Below, piece by piece: positions 1-9,622 of a DNA stretch of 64,000 nucleotides; positions within the stretch are counted from its first letter, which is position 1, and the number at the start of each line of letters is the position of its first letter. This DNA is from Rhizocola hellebori. Its GTDB lineage: Bacteria; Actinomycetota; Actinomycetes; Mycobacteriales; Micromonosporaceae. The notes under the pieces were generated by a model. The model saw nothing but the letters and a program-made list of their open reading frames with translations. It was not told the origin of the DNA and searched no databases. The position numbers and the translations under genes are program-made. The stretch covers positions 90,179 through 154,178 of the forward strand of contig NZ_BONY01000017.1 in the NCBI RefSeq assembly GCF_016862955.1. Direction: 5' to 3'.

Positions 1-2
1 GG

Positions 3-53
3 ACGCTGCTCGAGCACGACATCTTCGCCAATCGCCGTGGTCGTTCGAGTTGA
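3..53 (+). CDS. C-terminal end of an upstream gene (partial)
   Basis: The frame entering at base 3 reads TLLEHDIFANRRGRSS and then stops. It has normal actinobacterial codon use, but it is too short to assign to a family. It shares no frame with the aldehyde dehydrogenase fragment that follows. Whether it is a real gene end or a chance open stretch cannot be decided from this window. Confidence 0.3.
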   Translation, partial: TLLEHDIFANRRGRSS

Positions 54-97
54 TCAATGACGACGGTTGGCGGTTTTGAGGTGACCGCTGCGGACCC

Positions 98-1108
98 ATG
101 CGCTCCAAATCCGGCATCAATTACGATCCACAGTTAATCCGACCCAGCACGGTGCCTTCGTTCGGAAAAGCCGGGATCGCGGCCAAGGCCGCCAGAACCC
201 CGCGCCTGACCAAGCCGATCACCAGCGAACTCGGCGGGGTGTCACCCACCATCGTCGTGCCCGGCCGCTGGTCGGCCGCGGACCTCCGCTTCCAGGCCGA
301 GCACATAGCCACCCAACGCCTGCACAACTGCGGCTTCAACTGCATCGCCGCACAGGTCGTCATCGTCAGCGCGCAATGGCCCCAGAAACAGGAGTTCTAC
401 GCGGCGCTGCGCGCCGCGTTCGCTGCCGCACCAGACCGCGCCGCCTGGTACCCCGGCTGTGATGCCAGGGTCGCCGGCGCCCGGCAGGCGCATCCGAACT
501 TCGACGCCGTCGGCGGCACAGCCCAACGCACCATGCTGTGGGGGCTCGACCTCGCCGACGGCGCCGAATCCGCCTTCGGCACCGAGTACTTCGGCCCGGT
601 CCTGGGCATCGCCGAACTACCCGGCACCGGTCTGGAATTCCTCAACGCCGCCGTTGACGTCGCCAATGACCGTCTTCACGGCACGTTGGGCGCAAACCTC
701 ATCGTCGACCCGCGCACACAACGTCGCCTTGGCATTCAGCTGCGCGAGTGCATCGCCCGGCTACGCTACGGCACCATCGGCATCAACGCCTGGACCGGCG
801 TGGGCTACCTGACCGCCCGTGCCACCTGGGGTGCGTTCCCCGGGCACACGCTCGAGGACATCCAGAGCGGCCGCGGCGTCGTGCACAACTCGCTTCTGCT
901 GCACCGTCCGGAAAGGACAGTGGTCTACGGGCCGTTCCGGCCGTTGCCCCGCTCGATCCTGACTGGCACCCTCAGCATCACACCGAAACCGCCGTGGTTC
1001 GTCACCAACCGCACCGCCGCCACCACCGGCCGCCGGCTAACCGAATTCGCCGCCCGACCCCGCTGGGCCGCCCTCCCAGCCATCTTCGCCTCCGCCCTGC
1101 GCGGATAG
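98..1108 (+). pseudogene. aldehyde dehydrogenase, N-terminally truncated
   Basis: The 336 residues match the C-terminal two thirds of the aldehyde dehydrogenase superfamily, which oxidises aldehydes to acids with NAD(P). The conserved ELGG (about residue 46) is followed by a catalytic-cysteine segment (GFNCIAAQVVIV, about 79-90) and then a conserved C-terminal stretch with YFGPVLG and GYLTARATWGAFPG. The nucleotide-binding N-terminal part, including the FTGS-type segment, is missing: the reading frame is closed by a TGA at 77-79 and the ATG at 98 lies inside what should be the middle of the protein. Family members are usually about 480-560 residues. I infer a 5' truncated, non-functional copy at the edge of a rearranged segment. 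Confidence 0.75.
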
Positions 1109-1250
1109 CCAAGCGGGCCTCAGACCCGCCATCATCAATGTCGTTCTTCACCACACCGCAACGGGTACGGGTCGATCTCGACCCGTGCACCGATCCGCTT
1201 CCCCTACCCGGCGTCGGCCAATCGCGCGGCGTGTCCGCGACACCGCAAAC

Positions 1251-2356
1251 TTATCGAAACCGTGATGGCACAGCTGGTTTCCTCATCCGGGGTTGTTTCG
1301 CGGCTGATGCGCTCCGTTCATCTCGTGGGTGAGGTTCGCTGCTGGGTGTGGCAAGTGGATGGGGCTGGCCGGTCATCGCCGCCAGGGCGGTGGCGACGGC
1401 TTGTAGGTCGGCTTTGATGTAGGTGGTGGTGGCCGGTCCGGTGGAGTCGGTGTGCCCGGCGTAGGCGCGGGCCACACCGTAGCCGAAATGGCGTTCCACC
1501 CAGGTGAGCGTGGTGTGGCGCAGCCAATGAGTGGAAATCCCATGCGCAGCCACCCATGGCAACGTCAGGCCGAGACGGTGCCACAGGTGGTCGTAGCGGC
1601 GGCTGGTCAGCCTGCTTCCGTTACGGTGGCGCAACAGCGCGTCGGTGGGCAGCACGGCGCCGCGGCAGCGGGCATGCTAGGCCAGGGCCGTGGCCAGATC
1701 GGTGGTGACCGGTTGCCAACGCAGGGTGCCGCCCTTCTCGGCCAGGCGCACCAGCGCCCACGTGATGTCCAGATCGGACAGCCGCAGGCCGAGCGCGCCA
1801 CCGCGCCGGCAGGCCGTCTCGGTGTGCAGCCGCAACAGCAACGCTCCAATACGGGATCGTTGCCACCCGCCCGCGCCGCCAGATTGATCTCCGAAAGCTC
1901 AACTACGGTCAGCGCCCGGCGGGTAGACGGCAGCCGTCGGGGCTTGGCCACCCGATGTGCCGGACTGTCCGTTGCGCCGACCAGGCCGTCGGCGATGGCC
2001 CGGTTGTAGAAGGCCCGGGCGGCCGCGATCCCGTGTTCTCCGGCGTGCCGACCGTGGCGGTTGTTGCGCCGCGACCGTGCGGCTGCGGTGATATCCCGTT
2101 GCAGGGCCTCAATGTCGCTGGCGGCGACCGTGTTCAGCGGCCGGTCGCCGAAGGCGGCGGCCATCCGCGCCCAATAGGTGCCATAAGTGCTCTTGGCTCC
2201 CGGCCCGGCGGCGGCGATGACCTGCGGCATATACTCGCCCACCGCCGACACCGCCGACCCCAGCTCCAGATCCTCCTGCAGGTCGGCGAGAGTGACACCG
2301 AGCTGGGCCAGCAGCTGACGTGCAATGGCGATCCGGGCCGGGTCAGCGCGCATCAT
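1251..2356 (-). pseudogene. tyrosine recombinase/integrase, frameshifted and nonsense-interrupted
   Basis: The N-terminal SAM-like DNA-binding half reads cleanly from 2356 to about 1845. The catalytic domain then continues in another frame (LLLRLHTETACRRGGALGLRLSDLD, with the box I arginine) and is stopped by TAG at 1677-1679. Downstream, the same frame carries the box II motif HWLRHTT, then YAGH and the nucleophile tyrosine in TYIKAD. One indel near 1840-1850 plus one nonsense codon therefore separate an otherwise complete integrase of about 365 residues. It overlaps the AbrB-like gene upstream by 14 bp, as in a former two-gene operon. It is probably inactive and marks an old mobile element. 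Confidence 0.85.
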
Positions 2357-2681
2357 GCTCCCTGAGCAGTCGAGTGTGAACGCGATGCAGCAGGCAGGTC
2401 ACCGTGCTCATCGGATGGACGACGAGCACGGCGCGGGCGGGCAGCGCCGCCAGCAACACCAACGCGCCGGGCGCAATCGCGCACCACCGGCGGGCCGCCA
2501 CGGGCACGGCGACCTCGCCGCGGCCGCCGACGACATGACGGCCTACTTCGGCTGCGGTGATCAGGATGGCGGTGCGGCAGGCGGTGATTTCCAGGCGCTG
2601 CCCAGGCTTCCAGCCCAGCGCGGAGAGCACACCCTTGGCCGGCACCCGCCCGGACGGGTCCAGCCGCGCGACCGCCAGCAC
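2343..2681 (-). CDS. AbrB/MazE-like domain protein next to the integrase
   Basis: A 112-residue protein with the segment LDPSGRVPAKGVLSALGWKPGQRLEI, which resembles an AbrB/SpoVT swapped-hairpin DNA-binding fold, followed by a second similar half (ARRWCAIAPGALVLLAA). From memory, actinobacterial integrases often have such a partner, which may regulate or assist them. The start is uncertain. The frame stays open upstream of the ATG at 2681 without an obvious ribosome site, and a plausible N-terminal continuation lies in another frame toward 2860, so the gene may be 5'-damaged like its integrase neighbour. Confidence 0.55.
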   Translation of the reverse strand: MLAVARLDPSGRVPAKGVLSALGWKPGQRLEITACRTAILITAAEVGRHVVGGRGEVAVPVAARRWCAIAPGALVLLAALPARAVLVVHPMSTVTCLLHRVHTRLLREHDAR

Positions 2682-3019
2682 CTCACCCTCCCCACCGAGC
2701 TCGCGGCGGGCAGCTCGGTGATCGGCGCCCGCGGTGGATCCGGGCGATGCAGCGGACCTGGGATCAGGGCGCCGATCAGCTGCTCACGGCCGGGTCGGAC
2801 GGACGAGTTCACGGCCGCCATCCTCGCCACCGGACTGGCGTGCACCCCAACGGGCGACACCCGTTTGGCGCGACGAGATTGCTGATGCTATGACAGACGA
2901 CAGCGCGTGTGAGCGGGGAGGATTCACCACATTCTATGGTGTGATTCCACGAATTTTGGTGTCCGAGGGGATTTCCGACGCCTGACCCACTGGCGGACCA
3001 GTTTGCGCTACAAGATCGG
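2682..3019. other. intergenic stretch without a recognisable gene
   Basis: No reading frame here looks like a real gene. It holds a possible damaged 5' extension of the AbrB-like gene (minus strand, to about 2860) and the 12-bp copy of the tRNA-Leu 3' end described separately. Confidence 0.4.
2959..2970 (+). repeat. 12-bp copy of the tRNA-Leu 3' end (possible old attachment site)
   Basis: GTGTCCGAGGGG occurs here and again, in the same orientation, at 58565-58576, where it covers the 3' end of tRNA-Leu. It lies about 0.3 kb from the AbrB/integrase remnants. A 12-bp match over 64 kb can occur by chance, so this is only suggestive of an att duplication. Confidence 0.25.
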
Positions 3020-3250
3020 GTGAACCACGACAGCTACGGCCCCGGCACGGTCATCGGGGTTGAGGACGATGTCGCTGTGCTCATCGATTTCGGTACAGGG
3101 CGGAAACGTATTCTCACGCCGTGCGACAAGCTCTTCAAGCTCCGAGATCTTCCCCAGTGCACCCTGGCCGCGAGATTACGTCGCCTTTGTCCGGTACGAC
3201 GCGCTGTTTACGCCAGACATTCGCAAGCCGAAATCCGCGAGGAAATCTGA
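3020..3250 (+). CDS. small hypothetical protein with an SH3-like VDFG segment
   Basis: The GTG-started 76-residue frame contains VNHDSYGPGTVIGVEDDVAV followed by LIDFG. This resembles small actinobacterial proteins and CarD/UvrD-tudor-type beta domains, where a GxGxV turn precedes a VDFG strand. The frame is open upstream to 2945 and reads PDPLADQFALQDRVNHD without an ATG, so the native N-terminus may be lost. The last 35 residues (after KLFKLRDLP) look unlike the family, which as I recall usually ends near KL-KL. It may be a decayed gene. No function is claimed. Confidence 0.45.
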   Translation: MNHDSYGPGTVIGVEDDVAVLIDFGTGRKRILTPCDKLFKLRDLPQCTLAARLRRLCPVRRAVYARHSQAEIREEI

Positions 3251-3490
3251 TTGCTCCTAATTTCGGCTCACTGGTGCTGAGCGTCAGGGTCTGGGACGGC
3301 CGGTGTTGGTCTCAGGATCCCCGCCATGGGCGGAGGCACGCGCTCGGAGGGCGACATTCAACGACCGGTGTTTCCACAGTCAGAGGTACGGCTCAGCCCA
3401 CTGCTCCGTGACAAGCGCGCCGCGTTCTGTAAGGATTTCCATCCGCTCGCCGACCGGCCAATGGTCACGGTGAACGGCAGAATTCTCAGC

Positions 3491-6400
3491 ATGGCCGAGC
3501 TGGTGGGAAGGGAGACCCAGCTTGCCTTGCTGCGCGGCTATGCCAGCGAGGCGCTGGCGTCGCGCGGCCGGCTGGTCCTGATCGGCGGGGAGCCGGGCAT
3601 CGGCAAGACCACCCTGGCCGAGGTCGTCGCCGACGAAGCGGCTGGGCGTGGCGCCCGTGCTGTGTGGGGTGTGTGCGTCGACGGCGCGGGGCTGCCTGAC
3701 TTCTGGCCGTGGCCCGATGTCCTGGCCGCGGTGGGCGGTGACCTGGCTGGTCTGCTCGCGCACGGCAGCGGCGTTCAGGCGTGGTTCGCGGTGGCGTCAT
3801 CGGTGGTCGCCGGACTACGGGCCGCCGCCCAGGCGGCGCCGCTGGTGGTGGTTCTCGACGACCTGCACTGGGCGGACGCGGGAGCCTTGCGGGTGCTGGA
3901 CTTCGCCGCCCGGGCGCTGCGGCGCGATCCCGTGCTGCTGCTGGGCACATACCGGGATATCGAGGTGCAGGACGGGCATCCGCTGGCGGGGCTGCTCGCG
4001 ATGGCCGACGTGGTGTCACTGGAGGGGCTAGCGACGGCCGAGGTTGACGCCTTGCTGCGCTCGGTTGTTGGCGAACACGGTGTGCCCGTCGCCGAAGTCG
4101 TCCACGGCCGTACCGGGGGCAACCCGTTCTTCGTGCTCCAGGTCGGCAGGCTGCTGGCGGCGGGCGCGAACGCGCAGGCGGTGCCGGTCGCGGTCGGCGA
4201 CGCCATCCGCAGGCGTTTCGCGCGGCTGCCCCAGCCCACCGCCGAGCTGCTGCGCGTGGCCGCCGTTGTCGGGGCCGAGGTGGACGCCGCGGTGGTGGCC
4301 GATGCGGCGCACGTGGACCTGGCATCCATTGTGGACATTTTGCAGCCTGCTGTTGCGGCGCGGGTACTGCGCGCCCTCGATGTGGGGATCTACCGGTTCG
4401 AACACGACCTGTTCCGCGAGACCGCCTACGCCGACCTGGATCCGGGCACCCGCGCCCAAACCCATCTCGCCGTCGCGCGTGCGCTGGGAGCCCGCAGGAA
4501 GGCTGGTGGTCAAGTCCGCCCAGGCGACATCGCGCACCATTGGGCGCGAGCCGTGCCCGCGGCGGATCCCGCCGAGGCCTTGGCGAATGTGGAGCAGGCG
4601 GCCCGCGACGCCACCACGCGGCTGGCACACGAGGAGGCGGTCCGGCATTGGAAGCAGGCGTTGCGGCTGGCCGAGCTGGCCGGTAACGTGCCGCCCGGGA
4701 TGCAGGTCGAGCTTGGTGAGGCCATGCTGAGGGTGGGTGAAACCGATGCGGCCCGAGAGGTGCTCACCGAGGCCGCCCGCCGCTCGGGAGGCGACGCCCT
4801 GACGCTGGCCTGTGCGGCGCTTGCGCTACATCGAGTGGGGGTCCGCTCTGGTTCCAGCCACGCCGAGTTGATCGAGCTGCTCGGCCGAGCGTTGTCGGCA
4901 TTGGACGCCACCTCTCCAGGTGAGGCGCTGGCCACCCGGGTCCGGGCGGCGCTCGCCCGGGAACTCGCCGACGGGCCGGATGCCGACCTCGGTCGCGCTG
5001 AGGTGCTGGCCACCGAGGCGGTTGCCGCGGCGCAGGCCTGCGGCGACGCGGCTGTGCTTGCGTTCTGTTTGTCCGCTCAGTATGACGTCGTGTGGGGTCC
5101 GGGGACGGCGGCGCGGCGCCTGGAGATCGCCGGGCGGATGGCCAACGCCGCGATTCGTGGCGGTGATCGCGATTTGCAGTTCCATGCGATCCTGGGCCGC
5201 CATATCGCGTTGCTGGAACTGGCGGATCCGCTGGCGTCCTCGGCCCTTCTGGAGATGGAGGAGCTGGCCGAGCAATCGCGCCAGCCGCGGCTGACCTATT
5301 TGGCCGCGTCCAGGCGCGCCGCCTTCACCATTCTCACCGGCGATTCGGCCAAGGCCGCCAGCCAGATCAGCGCGGCGCACGAGCTTGCAGCGGCGATCGG
5401 CGAACCCGACGGCGATGGCGTTTGGGTCACCCAGCTGGTCGCGCTCGCTCTGGGCCAAGGCGGTGCGGTCGCTGCCGGCAAAGCCATGCAGGCGCTCCCC
5501 GGCCCTGCGATGCCGCCGGAATACGCGGTGCAGGAGTCCGCGATGCGCCACCTGGCCCAGGGCGATGCTGCCGCTGCCGCCGCCGCGCTGGGCACGCCGC
5601 GGCCTGTTCCGCCGGTCAGCGGGTTCCGGTGGCGCGCATTGGCCGGCGCCGCGATCGAAGTCGAGGCAGATGTGGCCGCCGGAATGCCGAGCCTGCTACC
5701 GGCCACATATGACTATCTGCGTGAGTACGCCGGTTGCATGGTGCTGATCGGTGGGGCCGTATGCGCTCCCGGGCCGGTCGACCTATATCTCGGGTTGGCA
5801 GCCGAGGCAATGGGCGACCTTGAAGCCGCTGCCGGGCATCTGCGCGCCGCGATGGCGCTGGCGGACAGGCTCGGCGCTCGCCCGATCGCCACCCGAGCAC
5901 GCATCGAGCTCGCCAATGTGCTTGCACGCCAGGGTGATCCGGTGTCGGCCCGGCAGATGCTCACCACCGCCGCCGATGTCGCCGCCGAGCTGGGCCTGGA
6001 GGGTCTCTACGACCGCGTGCTAAGGCTTCGAGCCACGACCGAAGCGCCCGCGGCCGAGTTCCGCAAACAAAGCGAAATCTGGATTTTGACTTTTGCGGGT
6101 ACCACCAAACAGCTCGCCGATGCCAAAGGCCTTCATGACATCGCCGCGCTGCTGGCCGCCCCCGGACAGCAGATCAGCGCACTGCAACTCTACGGCAGCC
6201 CCGATCCGGACACCGGCGCCGACGAGATCCTCGACGCGCAGGCCCGCGCGGCTTACAAACAGCGCCTCGCCGACCTCGAAGAGGAGATCGACGCCGCGGA
6301 AGCCACCCACGATGACGGCCGCGCTGCCAAGTACCGGGCTGAACGCGATGCCCTCGTGGCCGGGCTGGCAGCTGCCTACGGTCTGGGTGGGCGGGTGCGC

Positions 6401-6574
6401 AGACTCGCCGACCCCGGTGAACGGGCCCGCTCGGCGGTCACCGCGCGGATACGTGACACCCTCAAGCGCATCGAGCGGGCTCATCCCGCGCTGGGCGAGC
6501 ACCTGCGCGAGTCGATCTCCACTGGGCGGTCCTGCGCCTACGAGCCGTCAGCGGCAGTGCGCTGGGTGCTGTGA
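3491..6574 (+). CDS. AAA/STAND ATPase regulator with TPR-like helical region
   Basis: A large signal-transduction ATPase of the MalT/LuxR-LAL type without a recognisable C-terminal HTH. Walker A is GGEPGIGKTT (about residue 32-41 from the ATG at 3491) and Walker B is VVVLDDLHWAD near residue 115. A long alanine-rich helical-repeat region follows. The last 160 residues form a separate conserved domain that begins with an SEIWILTFAGT strand and ends in a coiled coil (ADLEEEIDAAEATHDD) and a VTARIRDTLKRIERAHP helix. The likely start is 3491 (MAELVGRE...); an in-frame ATG at 3461 is possible. It sits 74 bp upstream of a methyltransferase operon, behind a palindrome, and is a candidate regulator of it. 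Confidence 0.8.
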   Translation: MAELVGRETQLALLRGYASEALASRGRLVLIGGEPGIGKTTLAEVVADEAAGRGARAVWGVCVDGAGLPDFWPWPDVLAAVGGDLAGLLAHGSGVQAWFAVASSVVAGLRAAAQAAPLVVVLDDLHWADAGALRVLDFAARALRRDPVLLLGTYRDIEVQDGHPLAGLLAMADVVSLEGLATAEVDALLRSVVGEHGVPVAEVVHGRTGGNPFFVLQVGRLLAAGANAQAVPVAVGDAIRRRFARLPQPTAELLRVAAVVGAEVDAAVVADAAHVDLASIVDILQPAVAARVLRALDVGIYRFEHDLFRETAYADLDPGTRAQTHLAVARALGARRKAGGQVRPGDIAHHWARAVPAADPAEALANVEQAARDATTRLAHEEAVRHWKQALRLAELAGNVPPGMQVELGEAMLRVGETDAAREVLTEAARRSGGDALTLACAALALHRVGVRSGSSHAELIELLGRALSALDATSPGEALATRVRAALARELADGPDADLGRAEVLATEAVAAAQACGDAAVLAFCLSAQYDVVWGPGTAARRLEIAGRMANAAIRGGDRDLQFHAILGRHIALLELADPLASSALLEMEELAEQSRQPRLTYLAASRRAAFTILTGDSAKAASQISAAHELAAAIGEPDGDGVWVTQLVALALGQGGAVAAGKAMQALPGPAMPPEYAVQESAMRHLAQGDAAAAAAALGTPRPVPPVSGFRWRALAGAAIEVEADVAAGMPSLLPATYDYLREYAGCMVLIGGAVCAPGPVDLYLGLAAEAMGDLEAAAGHLRAAMALADRLGARPIATRARIELANVLARQGDPVSARQMLTTAADVAAELGLEGLYDRVLRLRATTEAPAAEFRKQSEIWILTFAGTTKQLADAKGLHDIAALLAAPGQQISALQLYGSPDPDTGADEILDAQARAAYKQRLADLEEEIDAAEATHDDGRAAKYRAERDALVAGLAAAYGLGGRVRRLADPGERARSAVTARIRDTLKRIERAHPALGEHLRESISTGRSCAYEPSAAVRWVL

Positions 6575-6579
6575 GGCCG

Positions 6580-6602
6580 GCGTCTCACAGGGTGTGAGAC
6601 GC
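6580..6602. promoter_or_regulatory. perfect 10-bp inverted repeat upstream of the methyltransferase operon
   Basis: The arms GCGTCTCACA (6580-6589) and TGTGAGACGC (6593-6602) are separated by GGG. A third TCTCAC half-site follows at 6605-6610. No T-run follows, so an operator is more likely than an intrinsic terminator, although a hairpin terminator for the ATPase gene cannot be excluded. Confidence 0.5.
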
Positions 6603-6647
6603 GATCTCACGCCTATAGGTCACCTACGACAGATGGGGTGACCACCA

Positions 6648-7727
6648 ATGATCGACATGACGACGCTGGATCCGGCCAAGCTCGAGGCCGCGGCGGGTAA
6701 GACCTTCGCTGAGCTGGGTGTTGGCGTGACCGGCCCGCTCATGGTCCTGGGCGACCGGCTCGGGCTGTGGGCAGCGCTGGCGAGCAGCGGCCCGGTCACG
6801 CCTGCCGGGCTGGCCGAGCGCACCGGCCTGCACGAGCGCTACCTGCGAGAGTGGCTGCGCGCAGTGTCGGTCGCGGGATATCTCGACTACGACCCGGGCG
6901 CGCAGACATTCACCTTGTCAGGTGAGATGGCGGCGGTGCTGGCCACCGACGACTCCCCCGCCTCGATGATCGGCGTCTTCTCGGGCTTCATCGGTTTGTG
7001 GGCCGACCTGGACCGCATCGAGGACCTGTTCCGCACCGGCGCCGGGCTGAGCTGGGGCGACCACCACCCTGCACTGTCCGCCGCCCAGGAACGCTTCACC
7101 CGCCCGATGTACGAGGCGAGTCTGGCCAAGGCGTGGCTGCCCGCCGCCGACGGCGTCGACGTGGCCCTGCGCGCCGGGGGAAGCGTGCTCGACATCGGTT
7201 GTGGCTACGGTGTTTCCACGTTGGTCATCGCTTCCGGGTACCCACAAGCAAAATTGACCGGCGTGGATTCCGATGATGGTTCGGTAGCGCACGCGCGGAA
7301 GGCTGCCGCTGAGGCCGGTTTGGCGCAGCGGGTCACCTTTGAGGTCGCCGACGCCAGCTCGCTTCCCGGAAGTGGTTGGGACGTCGCGGTTTTCACCGAC
7401 TCGCTGCACGACATGGGCGACCCGGTCGGCGCCCTGAAAGAAGCGCAGCGCGTCGTGGCACCCAGTGGAACCGTGCTGATCATCGAACCTCTTGCGGCCG
7501 ACCGTTTCGAGGACGACTTCAGCAATCCTTACGCCCGAATCGGATACGCCATCTCCACGATGGCGTGCACACCTTCCTCGCTGTCGCAGCCGGTCGGTGC
7601 GGCACTCGGCGCCATGGCTGGCGAGGCCAAACTTCGTGAAGTCGCCGCGGCAGCCGGATTTGAGCGGGTGGAACGGATCGCGGCCGACGCCGCACCATTC
7701 AACATCATCTTGGCGGCGCGGCCATGA
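6648..7727 (+). CDS. class I SAM-dependent methyltransferase with N-terminal winged-helix domain
   Basis: A 359-residue protein. The N-terminal winged-helix-like dimerisation region (LAERTGLHERYLREWLRAVSVAGYL, about 58-82) is typical of small-molecule O- and N-methyltransferases. The SAM-binding motif I is VLDIGCGYG near residue 180, and GVDSDD is the acidic strand that follows. A motif near residue 285 (VLIIEPLAADRFEDD) fits the family. The substrate is unknown. The ATG at 6648 follows a weak GGGGTGA ribosome site; 6657 is an alternative start. It overlaps the amidase by 4 bp, so the two are co-translated, and it has a paralogue at 13405-14478. Confidence 0.85.
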   Translation: MIDMTTLDPAKLEAAAGKTFAELGVGVTGPLMVLGDRLGLWAALASSGPVTPAGLAERTGLHERYLREWLRAVSVAGYLDYDPGAQTFTLSGEMAAVLATDDSPASMIGVFSGFIGLWADLDRIEDLFRTGAGLSWGDHHPALSAAQERFTRPMYEASLAKAWLPAADGVDVALRAGGSVLDIGCGYGVSTLVIASGYPQAKLTGVDSDDGSVAHARKAAAEAGLAQRVTFEVADASSLPGSGWDVAVFTDSLHDMGDPVGALKEAQRVVAPSGTVLIIEPLAADRFEDDFSNPYARIGYAISTMACTPSSLSQPVGAALGAMAGEAKLREVAAAAGFERVERIAADAAPFNIILAARP

Positions 7728-9211
7728 CCGCGACCCTGCCCCGCCGCGACGCCGACGCGATCGCCCGGCTGGATGCCACAGACCAGGCCGGATTGGTCCA
7801 CTCCGGACAGATCACTGCCACGGAATTGGTGGAGGCGGCCATCGAGCGGATCGAGCGGCTCAACCCGCTCCTCAACGCGGTCATCACGCCAACGTTCGAC
7901 CTGGCTCGGGCACAGGCCGCCGCAGGCCTGCCGCACGGGCCGTTCACCGGCGTGCCGTACCTCCTCAAGGATCTCGCGATCGAGGCCGACGGAGTGCGTT
8001 TCAGTGAAGGTTCGCGCTTTCTGGCGGGCAACGTATCCCGTCACGATCAGGAGCTGACAAGACGTCTGCGAAGTGCCGGCTTGGTGATCTGCGGCAAGAC
8101 GAACACGCCCGAATTCGGTATGCAGCCTACGACCGAGCCGCTTCTGCACGGGGCGACCCGAAATCCGTGGGACGTGACCCGAACGACCAGCGGATCTTCA
8201 GGCGGGTCCGCGGCCGCCGTGGCCGCAGGAATGGTGCCTTTTGCCCACGGCAACGACCTGGGCGGGTCGATCCGCTTCCCCGCTTCGGCCTGCGGGCTTT
8301 TCGGATTCAAGCCCAGCCGGGCGCGCAATCCGGTCGGCCCGCAATACGGCGACGTAGCGGCCGGATTCGCCGTCGAGCACGCCCTGACCCGATCGGTGCG
8401 CGACAGTGCCGCATTACTCGATGCCACCTCCGGTCCCGCGCTAGGCGACCCTTACCCGTCCTGGCCGGCGCCGGTCGACGGCTTCGCCGCCGCGGTCGAC
8501 CGCGATCCGGGTCGCCTGCGCGTCGCGTACACGACCCGCACGCCCGACGGACAACAGGCCCATCCCGAATGCGTTGCGGCCCTGGATAACACTGTCGCTC
8601 TGCTTGCCTCGCTTGGGCACGAGGTGGCCGAGGAGGATCTGCCCGGCCTTGACGATTCCGTGGGCCACGCGATCGGCGTCAGCTACGGCGCGGTCGTCAC
8701 CTGGGTTGTCGAGTATTGGACCCGAATCGTGGGACGCGAGCCCGATGTGGACGAGCTGGAGCCCAACACCTGGGCCATGTGGCAACAAAGCAAGTCGGTC
8801 ACCGCGGGCGCCTATCTGATGGCTATCATGGATCTGCAGGCATTCGCTCGTGCTGTCGCAGGTTTCTTCACCCGGTACGACGTCTGGCTCACGCCGACTC
8901 TCGCCTCGCCACCTTTGCCGTTGGGCGCCATGGTTTCCAGCCCGGACGACCCGTGGCGGTCGGCGCGCGTGGGCGGGCCCTTCGTGGCCTTCCCGGCGAT
9001 CGTCGCGAACATCACCGGTGCGCCGGCCATGTCGGTGCCGATGCACTGGACCGAGCCCACACCCGAAGCGCCGCAAGGCCTGCCGATCGGTGTGCACGCT
9101 CTGACGCGCGTCGGCGCCGACGCCATGCTGTTTTCCCTTGCCGGCCAGCTCGAACGCGCCCAGCCGTGGGCACACCGCTGGCCTGCACTCGCCTTCGAGG
9201 AGCTGCCATGA
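7724..9211 (+). CDS. amidase signature family hydrolase
   Basis: A 495-residue amidase signature enzyme that hydrolyses amide bonds with a Ser-cisSer-Lys triad. The lysine lies in [10 protein letters not shown] (about residue 90). The glycine/serine-rich signature is [15 protein letters not shown] (about 155-169), and [13 protein letters not shown] carries the nucleophile serine. The length is normal for the family. It starts with ATGA overlapping the methyltransferase and ends with ATGA overlapping the SnoaL-like gene, so it is the middle gene of a three-gene operon. The substrate cannot be told; context suggests turnover of a methylated small molecule or amide. Confidence 0.9.
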   Translation: MTATLPRRDADAIARLDATDQAGLVHSGQITATELVEAAIERIERLNPLLNAVITPTFDLARAQAAAGLPHGPFTGVPYLLKDLAIEADGVRFSEGSRFLAGNVSRHDQELTRRLRSAGLVICGKTNTPEFGMQPTTEPLLHGATRNPWDVTRTTSGSSGGSAAAVAAGMVPFAHGNDLGGSIRFPASACGLFGFKPSRARNPVGPQYGDVAAGFAVEHALTRSVRDSAALLDATSGPALGDPYPSWPAPVDGFAAAVDRDPGRLRVAYTTRTPDGQQAHPECVAALDNTVALLASLGHEVAEEDLPGLDDSVGHAIGVSYGAVVTWVVEYWTRIVGREPDVDELEPNTWAMWQQSKSVTAGAYLMAIMDLQAFARAVAGFFTRYDVWLTPTLASPPLPLGAMVSSPDDPWRSARVGGPFVAFPAIVANITGAPAMSVPMHWTEPTPEAPQGLPIGVHALTRVGADAMLFSLAGQLERAQPWAHRWPALAFEELP

Positions 9212-9591
9212 CCAGCACAGCGGTAACCATTTGCCCGATGCTCACCGAATTCGTCGAGTTTCTGCAGACCGGGCAGTTGCGCCCGGACGTCTTCGCCACC
9301 GACGCGGTCATCGACTTCAACGTGCCATCATGGCGATTCTCCTCGCGCGGCCCGGCCGCCATCGCGCAGCAGCGCCACGCGGCCGGCCCCGGACCTTGGC
9401 AGGTCGTCGTGGACCGCGCCGAACCGACACCTCGCGGATTCGTCGTCGAGTTGCATCACGCCCACGCCGATCAGTACTACCGGACCCTGTCCTTGGTGAC
9501 CGTCGCCAATGGACGCATCCTCGAAGTCGTGCACTACTGCACCGGAAACTGGGACGCCGCCGCACGTGAGGCATATGCCGCGCAGCGGTGA
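9208..9591 (+). CDS. SnoaL-like/NTF2-fold protein
   Basis: A 127-residue protein with the cone-shaped NTF2/SnoaL pattern: an N-terminal helix (MLTEFVEFLQTGQLRPDVFA), then IDFNVPSWRFSSRGPAAIAQ, and a terminal beta-sheet ending VANGRILEVVHYCTGNWD. Such proteins act as small isomerases, cyclases or ligand-binding subunits. The ATG at 9208 overlaps the amidase stop, which fixes the start and places it as the last gene of the methyltransferase-amidase operon. The role within that operon is unknown. Confidence 0.75.
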   Translation: MTSTAVTICPMLTEFVEFLQTGQLRPDVFATDAVIDFNVPSWRFSSRGPAAIAQQRHAAGPGPWQVVVDRAEPTPRGFVVELHHAHADQYYRTLSLVTVANGRILEVVHYCTGNWDAAAREAYAAQR

Positions 9592-9622
9592 CCCGTCCAG
9601 TCCAGCGATGCGAAGTAAAAGA

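Noticed and set aside
1113..1129. Terminator between the aldehyde dehydrogenase remnant and the integrase
   Set aside because: A GCGGG/CCCGC hairpin exists, but the arms are only 5 bp and no T-run follows; such hairpins are common at this GC content.
2734..2985. 83-residue plus-strand frame in the 2.7-3.0 kb gap
   Set aside because: No motif, low-complexity start and no ribosome site; antisense to the possible AbrB N-terminal extension.
3486..4628. 380-residue minus-strand frame inside the STAND ATPase gene
   Set aside because: It is Arg/Pro-rich and lies opposite the well-supported Walker motifs; no family similarity.
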